From positions 1 to 64,000 of the forward strand of contig JBAXPV010000017.1 in NCBI GenBank assembly GCA_037132075.1: a stretch of DNA of 64,000 nt, written 5' to 3'. Positions within the stretch are counted from its first letter, which is position 1, and each line of letters begins with the position of its first letter. Shown here piece after piece: positions 58,511 through 64,000 of the stretch. Source of the stretch: JBAXPV01 sp037132075. GTDB lineage: Bacteria; Bacteroidota; Bacteroidia; Bacteroidales; CAIXZF01. A model generated the notes under the pieces. The model did not search any database and had not been told where the DNA came from. It saw nothing but the letters and a program-made list of their open reading frames with translations. The translations under genes were made by a program, and so were the position numbers.

Positions 58511-60184
58511 TTATTTCTTCTTGCTTGTTGCCGTTTTGGTTTTGGCAGGGCTTTTCTTTGTAACGCTCGGTACAATAGTATTCATGAAATCGCGGGCGGC
58601 CTTGATAAAGCTGACAAACAACGGATGCGGATTTGCCACGGTACTTTTATACTCTGGGTGAAATTGAACGCCAATAAACCATGGATGACCTTCCAGCTCC
58701 ATGATCTCAACCAGGTTATCCTGGCGGTTGATCCCGACGGCATGCATACCGGCCTCTTCATACAAATCGAGGTATTTGTTGTTAAACTCATAGCGGTGAC
58801 GGTGGCGTTCGGTAACGTTCTGTGTTTGATAGATCTCCTGTAAAGTGGATCCTTCTTTCAGCGTACATGGATAAGCGCCCAGGCGCATGGTTCCGCCTTT
58901 TCCACTGACTTTTTTCTGGGCTTCCATGATGTCAATGACAGGGTATTTTGTACGTGGGTTCATTTCTTTGGAGTGTGCGCCTTCGAGACCCAGGACATTG
59001 CGTCCGAACTCTACGACAGCACATTGCATGCCGAGACATACACCAAAGAATGGAACTTTATGTTCACGACAGAATTTGATAGCCAGGATCTTACCTTCAA
59101 TACCACGCTCGCCGAAACCAGGGGCCACCAGGATGCCATGAAGGCCCGACAACAATGACTCAACATTATCCTCCAGCACATCTTCCGAATGAATCAGCTT
59201 GAGGTTAACCTTGCACAAGTTTACGGTACCCGCGTGAATAAAAGACTCATTGATAGACTTATAGGCATCTTTTAGCTCGACATATTTCCCGACAAGACCA
59301 ATATTAACCTCACAAACCGGGTGTTGCAGGCGATACAGAAAATCTTTCCAGTCGGCCAGCTCAGGCTCCTTTGCGTTAGTGATCCCAACTTTCCGAAGGA
59401 TCTCACTATCGAGTTTCTCTTCTTGCATCAATACCGGGACCTCATAAATGGTGCTGGCATCGATAGACTCGATGACACTACTGGGTTCTATATTACAAAA
59501 CAGTGCAATTTTTTCCCTGAGGCTTTCGGTCAGGTGTTTTTCGGTACGACAAACGATGATATCTGGCTGAACGCCCTGTTCCAGCATATTTTTTACTGAA
59601 TGCTGAGTTGGCTTGGATTTCAATTCGCCGGCAGCAGCAAGATAAGGAACCAGGGTGAGGTGAACCACCAGGCAATTCTTGCCGAGTTCCCACTTAAGTT
59701 GCCTAACGGCCTCAATATAGGGAAGCGACTCAATGTCACCAACTGTACCACCAATTTCAGTGATTACAAAGTCAAATCGTCCATCGTTGCCAAGCAACTT
59801 TACACGATATTTTATTTCATCAGTGATGTGAGGAATTACCTGGACTGTTTCGCCCAGGAAATCACCCCTGCGTTCTTTGTTGATCACACTCTGGTAAATC
59901 CTGCCTGTAGTGATGTTGTTGGCCTGTGAAGTAGGAACGTTGGAAAAACGCTCATAGTGACCCAAATCCAGGTCTGTCTCAGCGCCATCTTCAGTCACAA
60001 AACACTCCCCGTGTTCATAGGGATTCAAAGTTCCCGGGTCCACATTGATATAAGGATCCAGTTTTTGATTTGTCACGGTAAACCCCCTGGCCTGCATCAA
60101 TTTCGCGATTGAAGCGGAGATGATACCCTTGCCAAGAGAGGATGTCACTCCTCCTGTTACGAAAATATATTTTGTGCCTTCCAC
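58511..60184 (-). CDS. pyrG: CTP synthase
   Basis: Makes CTP from UTP with ATP and glutamine. The 557-residue protein has the N-terminal synthetase with GGVTSSLGKG (P-loop, about 10-19), the DGAETDLDLGHYERF motif, and the C-terminal glutamine amidotransferase with nucleophile Cys in GVCLGMQ and the GVQFHPEY His-Glu motif. A C-terminal Lys/Thr tail is extra. It lies 37 bases after gap and 38 before yidC. Confidence 0.97.
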   Translation of the reverse strand: MEGTKYIFVTGGVTSSLGKGIISASIAKLMQARGFTVTNQKLDPYINVDPGTLNPYEHGECFVTEDGAETDLDLGHYERFSNVPTSQANNITTGRIYQSVINKERRGDFLGETVQVIPHITDEIKYRVKLLGNDGRFDFVITEIGGTVGDIESLPYIEAVRQLKWELGKNCLVVHLTLVPYLAAAGELKSKPTQHSVKNMLEQGVQPDIIVCRTEKHLTESLREKIALFCNIEPSSVIESIDASTIYEVPVLMQEEKLDSEILRKVGITNAKEPELADWKDFLYRLQHPVCEVNIGLVGKYVELKDAYKSINESFIHAGTVNLCKVNLKLIHSEDVLEDNVESLLSGLHGILVAPGFGERGIEGKILAIKFCREHKVPFFGVCLGMQCAVVEFGRNVLGLEGAHSKEMNPRTKYPVIDIMEAQKKVSGKGGTMRLGAYPCTLKEGSTLQEIYQTQNVTERHRHRYEFNNKYLDLYEEAGMHAVGINRQDNLVEIMELEGHPWFIGVQFHPEYKSTVANPHPLFVSFIKAARDFMNTIVPSVTKKSPAKTKTATSKKK

Positions 60185-60221
60185 TGTTGTTCACAAGGCC
60201 ATATAGCCCTGAATATTAAGA

Positions 60222-61712
60222 TTAATAATACCGATAACTCTTCACCTCTGAGAGGTGTTTTGCCAGGCGTAATACCTGGCAGGAATATCCAAATTCATTA
60301 TCATACCAGGCATAAAGCACAACGTTTTTACGATCTTCCGAAACCAGGGTCGCGGGAGAGTCATAAATACAAGCGCAACTGTCGCCGATACAATCTGTTG
60401 AAACAAGCTCTGTTGAGGTTGAGAAACGGATCTGTTCTATCAGGTTGCCTTTTAAACTGGCTACTCTGAGGATCTCATTGACTTCTTCTTTGGTTACATC
60501 ACGGGCGACATTCAGGCTAAGGATTGCAAGGGAAACGTTCGGGGTAGGTACCCTGACAGAATTCGCCGTGAGCTTCCCTTTCAAACCCGGGATTGCCTTT
60601 ACCGCTGCAGTCGCTGCACCTGTTTCTGTGATGACCATGTTTAATGGTGCAGAACGACCACGTCTTGAGTTTTTGTGATAGTTATCAAGAAGGTTCTGGT
60701 CATTGGTATAGCTATGAATGGTCTCAATATGTCCCCTGACAACACCCAGTTCCCGTTCAATCACACTCAGGATAGGAACTACGGCATTGGTGGTACAGGA
60801 TGCTGCCGAGAAAATTTGTTCTTTAGCAGGATCGAGGCTACAAGTTTCCTGGTTTACACCGTAAACGATGTTGGGAATATCACCCTTGCCAGGAGCTGTA
60901 AGCAATACACGCTGAACGCCTTTGGCTTTGAGATGCCTGGACAAGCCTGCACGGTCACGGGCGGCACCGGTATTGTCAATGAGCAAGGCATCTTTAATGC
61001 CGTATGCCTCATAGTCAATTTCTTCGGGATTGGTAGCAGAAATAAGATGAACAATATGCCCATTGATATAAAAAATACTTTTCTCAGGGTCTTCAATGGC
61101 AATGCCATCAAAGGGACCATGAACTGAGTCTTTGCGAAAAAGAGAAGCACGTTTGCGGACATCATCCGGCTTGTTGGAACGGGTGACGATAGCACGTAAG
61201 CGCAGTTGTGATCCGTTGCCGGCCTGGTAAACCAACTCCCGGGCGAGTATCCTTCCAATACGACCAAAGCCATAAAGGATGACATCAGTATAATGACTGC
61301 TTCTGGGTTTCACGCCAATGATATGACTCAGCTTTGAAGCAACAAATTGTTTGGGATCATTTTCAAAACGTTCCTGTTCATCCTGCCATTCTGCATTCAA
61401 ACGGCCGATATCGATACGGGCAGGTGCAATGTCCAGTTCAAGCATAGCCTTGGCGATAATTAAGGAATCCTGCACCAGGAGTGGCTTCTTGATGATATTA
61501 TTGGCATAGGAATGTTTGTGCAAAACGGAACTTGAACCTCTGTCAAGAAGTTGCCTCCTGAACAAAATAAGTTCTATGGCTTTGTCGTACCATAACTTAC
61601 TCACAACATCAATTAACTCATTTGCAGCTTTAGCATCTTCCATCCAGGACTTCAATGTATCCTCAAATGAATTCGGAGAATCTGTAATTAGAATGGGCTT
61701 GTAATTGTCCAT
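60222..61712 (-). CDS. gap: Glyceraldehyde-3-phosphate dehydrogenase, long form
   Basis: Oxidises and phosphorylates glyceraldehyde 3-phosphate to 1,3-bisphosphoglycerate. The 496-residue protein carries a helical N-terminal extension of about 140 residues before the usual Rossmann motif GFGRIGR (148-154). Catalytic Cys is C306 in SAASCTTNAVVPI; the following HSYTNDQNLLDN and RRGRSAPLNMV segments are present. The extended type is known in several bacteria and its cofactor preference differs among members. It has the best promoter in this part of the window. Confidence 0.93.
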   Translation of the reverse strand: MDNYKPILITDSPNSFEDTLKSWMEDAKAANELIDVVSKLWYDKAIELILFRRQLLDRGSSSVLHKHSYANNIIKKPLLVQDSLIIAKAMLELDIAPARIDIGRLNAEWQDEQERFENDPKQFVASKLSHIIGVKPRSSHYTDVILYGFGRIGRILARELVYQAGNGSQLRLRAIVTRSNKPDDVRKRASLFRKDSVHGPFDGIAIEDPEKSIFYINGHIVHLISATNPEEIDYEAYGIKDALLIDNTGAARDRAGLSRHLKAKGVQRVLLTAPGKGDIPNIVYGVNQETCSLDPAKEQIFSAASCTTNAVVPILSVIERELGVVRGHIETIHSYTNDQNLLDNYHKNSRRGRSAPLNMVITETGAATAAVKAIPGLKGKLTANSVRVPTPNVSLAILSLNVARDVTKEEVNEILRVASLKGNLIEQIRFSTSTELVSTDCIGDSCACIYDSPATLVSEDRKNVVLYAWYDNEFGYSCQVLRLAKHLSEVKSYRYY

Positions 61713-61765
61713 ATACCAGAATTTTAACTAATTATGAATTTGAATTTTAACTTTCTAATTGCATC

Positions 61766-61797
61766 CAAAGCTAGAAGAAAATTCTGGATTGTGCAAA
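61766..61797 (-). promoter_or_regulatory. Promoter of gap
   Basis: On the minus strand TTTG (61797-61794), 20 bases, then TAGCTTTG (61773-61766): a full match to the Bacteroidota consensus. Leader about 47 bases to ATG 61712. Confidence 0.75.
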
Positions 61798-61817
61798 TAC
61801 AAAAATGACAGAAATGC

Positions 61818-61861
61818 AATGTCAGATATCAGATGTTTTCATACATCGGATATCTGACATT
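61818..61861. terminator. Extended hairpin after rpoD
   Basis: A 13-bp perfect outer stem, AATGTCAGATATC (61818-61830) with GATATCTGACATT (61849-61861). After one A-G mismatch an inner 5-bp stem, GATGT/ACATC, closes a TTTCAT loop. It lies 21 bases after the rpoD stop at 61882 and just before the gap promoter. On the minus strand it is followed by a T-rich stretch, so it fits a terminator for rpoD. Confidence 0.7.
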
Positions 61862-61881
61862 TTACATCTGAATCTAATAAA

Positions 61882-62748
61882 TTATTGCCCCAAATATGCT
61901 TTCAACAAACGGCTGCGTGACGTATGTTTCAGTCTACGAATCGCCTTTTCCTTTATTTGCCGAACGCGTTCACGGGTCAGGTCGAATTTGGCCCCGATCT
62001 CCTCAAGGGTAAGACCATGTGTCATGCCAATCCCATAATAGAGGTTGATCACATCCCGTTCTTTCTCGGTAAGCGTTGAAAGTGAGCGTTGAATCTCACG
62101 CGCCAGGCTTTCTCTAATAAGGCCATTGTCGGTATTCGGTGTGTCGTCATTGACAAAAAGGTCGATGAACTTAGTATCCTCATCAGGAGAAATCGGCGCA
62201 TCCATGGAAATGAAACGAGTCGAAATCTTCATGGCAGAGATGATCTTATCTTCTGGAATATCTAATGCCTCAGCCAACTCATCAGATGAGGGCGGACGCT
62301 CATAGCGTTGCTCCAGACGAGATGATTCTTTGGAGATTTTATTCAAAGAGCCAACCTGGTTCAGGGGCAAACGAACGATACGTGACTGCTCAGCCAGGGC
62401 TTGTAAAATAGACTGACGAATCCACCAAACGGCATAAGAGATAAACTTAAATCCACGGGTTTCATCAAAACGCTTGGCAGCTTTGATCAGGCCAAGGTTT
62501 CCTTCATTAATAAGGTCAGGAAGACTAAGCCCCTGGTTCTGATATTGTTTAGCAACGGAAACAACGAAACGAAGGTTTGCTTTAGTCAGCTTCTCAAGTG
62601 CGATCTGGTCGCCTCCTTTGATACGACGAGCCAACTCAACTTCCTGGTCGGCTGTGATCAATTCCTCCTTGCCAATCTCCTGAAGATATTTATCCAGGGA
62701 AGCGGTTTCCCTGTTGGTAATCGATTTTGTGATTTTTAATTGCCTCAT
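61882..62748 (-). CDS. rpoD: Principal RNA polymerase sigma factor RpoD/SigA
   Basis: The housekeeping sigma factor. The 288-residue form is the usual short type of Bacteroidota, lacking the long region 1.1. Region 1.2 is at about 18-45 (LDKYLQEIGKEELITADQE), region 2 has GNLGLIKAAKRFDETRGFKF and YAVWWIRQSI, region 3 is at about 140-190, and region 4.2 has LTLEEIGAKFDLTRERVRQI. This sigma recognises the -33/-7 promoters listed here. Upstream is a 181-base leader region. Confidence 0.97.
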   Translation of the reverse strand: MRQLKITKSITNRETASLDKYLQEIGKEELITADQEVELARRIKGGDQIALEKLTKANLRFVVSVAKQYQNQGLSLPDLINEGNLGLIKAAKRFDETRGFKFISYAVWWIRQSILQALAEQSRIVRLPLNQVGSLNKISKESSRLEQRYERPPSSDELAEALDIPEDKIISAMKISTRFISMDAPISPDEDTKFIDLFVNDDTPNTDNGLIRESLAREIQRSLSTLTEKERDVINLYYGIGMTHGLTLEEIGAKFDLTRERVRQIKEKAIRRLKHTSRSRLLKAYLGQ

Positions 62749-62929
62749 CTTTTCTTCCTCTCAAATCTTAACTTGCTGATAATCAATTATACTGATAATA
62801 TAGGCGTAATCCACGAAATTAACCAAAAATCAATATGATTGTTCATGGTCTCTGCCTTTTTTATTAACAGTCTGCTGAAACTCTGACAACTCCAATATAA
62901 CAAAGTTTAATCCGCTTTGTTTGATATTT
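62749..62929 (-). promoter_or_regulatory. Leader region of rpoD
   Basis: A 181-bp gap between rpoD and the htrA-type gene on the same strand. No perfect TAnnTTTG box was found; the closest are TAAACTTTG- and TAAGATTTG-like strings with an extra base. A 19-codon open frame (62846-62787, ending TAA) lies in the leader and is rich in Ile and Trp. I see no terminator hairpin for the upstream gene. Confidence 0.4.
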
Positions 62930-64000
62930 TCATTCTTTTAGAACAATAGTATACCATCCCCGCAACCTGTTCGGATAAATTCCTTCAACCAACACACCTC
63001 CCTTTTTGTTAGTAAGTGCTTTTTTCAGGTCATCCTGATTCCTGATCAGCTGCCTGTCGACCCCGGTAATGATAAAATTATTCCCCACACCGGCAGTTTT
63101 CAATAAACCTGTCCGCAAATTGGTCACTTTTAAACCGATATTGGCGCCCAGCCATTGTTTCTCTGCAGGGCTAAGTTCCTTAAAGTCAGCACCAAGTTCT
63201 CCAACAAGATCCCTGTCAACTTTTTTAACGATAGCAAGCGTACCTTCTTTATTCTTCAGTACAACCATCGCCGACATTTCCTTTCCGTCCCTGAGATACG
63301 TGACATCCAGCTTCTCCCCTGGCCTGTGTTGTCCTACAACTTCAAGAAACTCAGAAACTGAGTTCACTGGTGTTTTGTTCAAAGAAATAATGACATCTCC
63401 CTTGGCAAGGCCCGCTTCTTTTGCACCGCCATTGTCGGTAAGGCCATTTAAATAAACGCCACGGATCTCGTCAAGTTTGTTATCCCTGGCAAATTCATCG
63501 GTGACCTCCACGGGATTAATCCCCAGGTAAGCTCTTTGAACTTCTCCAAATTGAACAAGATCTTCCACAACTTTTTTTACGATATTCGATGGGATGGCAA
63601 AAGAATAACCTGTATAAGAACCTGTATTTGAAGCAATGGCAGCATTAATTCCTATAAGGTCGCCGGAAGTATTGACTAAAGCGCCTCCGCTGTTACCCGG
63701 GTTTACCACGGCATCCGTTTGCAAAAATGATTCTATGGCTCCCTGGCTCCCGAGGATGTTGATGTTACGCGCTTTTGCACTGATGATCCCTGCAGTAACT
63801 GTCGATGTAAGGTTAAAAGGATTTCCCACCGCCAACACCCACTCTCCGATCCTGACACTATCGGAATTGCCAAAACTGACAAAAGGCAGCTTCGACTCTT
63901 TGATGCGAATCAGGGCGATATCGGTTGTCGGGTCAGAACCTACAACCTCTGCCTGGTAGGTCCTTTTGTCATTCAGGGTGACTTCCACAAGATCGGCATC
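62930..64000 (-). CDS. HtrA/DegP-like serine protease, 5' end cut by window edge
   Basis: A trypsin-like periplasmic protease with PDZ domains that removes misfolded envelope proteins. The frame stays open past 64000, so the start, signal peptide and probably the catalytic His lie outside. Visible here: the catalytic Asp in DPTTDIALIRI and the nucleophile Ser in NPGNSGGALVN, followed by a first PDZ domain (YLGINPVEVTDEF to VVLKNKEG) and a second, shorter PDZ-like segment ending in GIYPNRLRGWYTIVLKE. The last segment is shorter than in E. coli DegP. Confidence 0.9.
   Translation of the reverse strand, partial: DADLVEVTLNDKRTYQAEVVGSDPTTDIALIRIKESKLPFVSFGNSDSVRIGEWVLAVGNPFNLTSTVTAGIISAKARNINILGSQGAIESFLQTDAVVNPGNSGGALVNTSGDLIGINAAIASNTGSYTGYSFAIPSNIVKKVVEDLVQFGEVQRAYLGINPVEVTDEFARDNKLDEIRGVYLNGLTDNGGAKEAGLAKGDVIISLNKTPVNSVSEFLEVVGQHRPGEKLDVTYLRDGKEMSAMVVLKNKEGTLAIVKKVDRDLVGELGADFKELSPAEKQWLGANIGLKVTNLRTGLLKTAGVGNNFIITGVDRQLIRNQDDLKKALTNKKGGVLVEGIYPNRLRGWYTIVLKE

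Overview
The window is a stretch of core chromosome from a member of the Bacteroidota. Four things point there. (1) Two large secreted proteins end in type IX secretion (T9SS) sorting domains. (2) Many genes are preceded by the phylum's own promoter signature, a -7 box TAnnTTTG, sometimes with TTG 18-21 bases upstream, and there is almost no Shine-Dalgarno sequence. (3) Several families typical of the phylum are present: DUF5683, a DUF5684-LepB fusion, a PUR/DUF3276 protein, a 288-residue RpoD and the long NusB. (4) Gene orders typical of the phylum, such as parA-parB-DUF5683-dapB-lepB and pyrG-yidC, are kept. MqnA indicates menaquinone synthesis by the futalosine route. I cannot assign a genus.

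Layout. 1-8.2 kb: the end of a tRNA-Met gene, glgB, a membrane-anchored serine hydrolase, a small conserved protein, then a minus-strand operon of a DHH phosphoesterase and three FKBP-type prolyl isomerases, and ndk. 8.2-15.0 kb: an XRE regulator with a repeat-rich leader, then a tight five-gene minus-strand operon (rmlD, phosphohexomutase, EamA transporter, saccharopine-dehydrogenase-like protein, MFS transporter). 15.2-18.3 kb: a T9SS cohesin-like surface protein and a GIN-domain protein. 18.4-23.7 kb: a minus-strand run nusB, DUF1573, yajC, coaE, a Tudor-like protein and aconitase. 24.0-29.2 kb: a PUR protein and the parA-parB-DUF5683-dapB-lepB operon. 29.2-37.1 kb: a thioredoxin-like lipoprotein facing ftsK-lolA-HAD, a YwqK/MORN-like protein, recR, a ribbon-helix-helix-like protein and glmM. 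37.4-40.5 kb: a giant T9SS type B protein with SBBP-like repeats. 40.6-46.98 kb: parE, a methyltransferase, a flippase and glycosyltransferase pair, and a nicotinamide riboside salvage pair (nadR-type kinase and pnuC). 47.0-48.8 kb: an ECF sigma/anti-sigma/Spy-like trio. 48.9-64.0 kb: tsaD diverging from a TamB-like giant, ribBA, mqnA, yidC, pyrG, gap, rpoD and a truncated htrA.

How the genes work together. Envelope building dominates: LepB, YidC, YajC, LolA, TamB, periplasmic FKBPs, HtrA and a sigma/anti-sigma envelope sensor, alongside chromosome partition (ParAB, FtsK, ParE) and central metabolism.

I found no CRISPR array, insertion sequence, prophage, defence island or biosynthetic cluster, and nothing I would call a new multi-gene system. 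The leads worth following are regulatory or structural: the repeated TTTGTAA-like sites around the XRE regulator, a palindromic double -7 element between ftsK and its neighbour, a tsaD promoter inside tamB, likely non-ATG starts (TTG and possibly CTG), a triplet of FKBPs with a degenerate member, and small families of dispersed AT-rich intergenic repeats.
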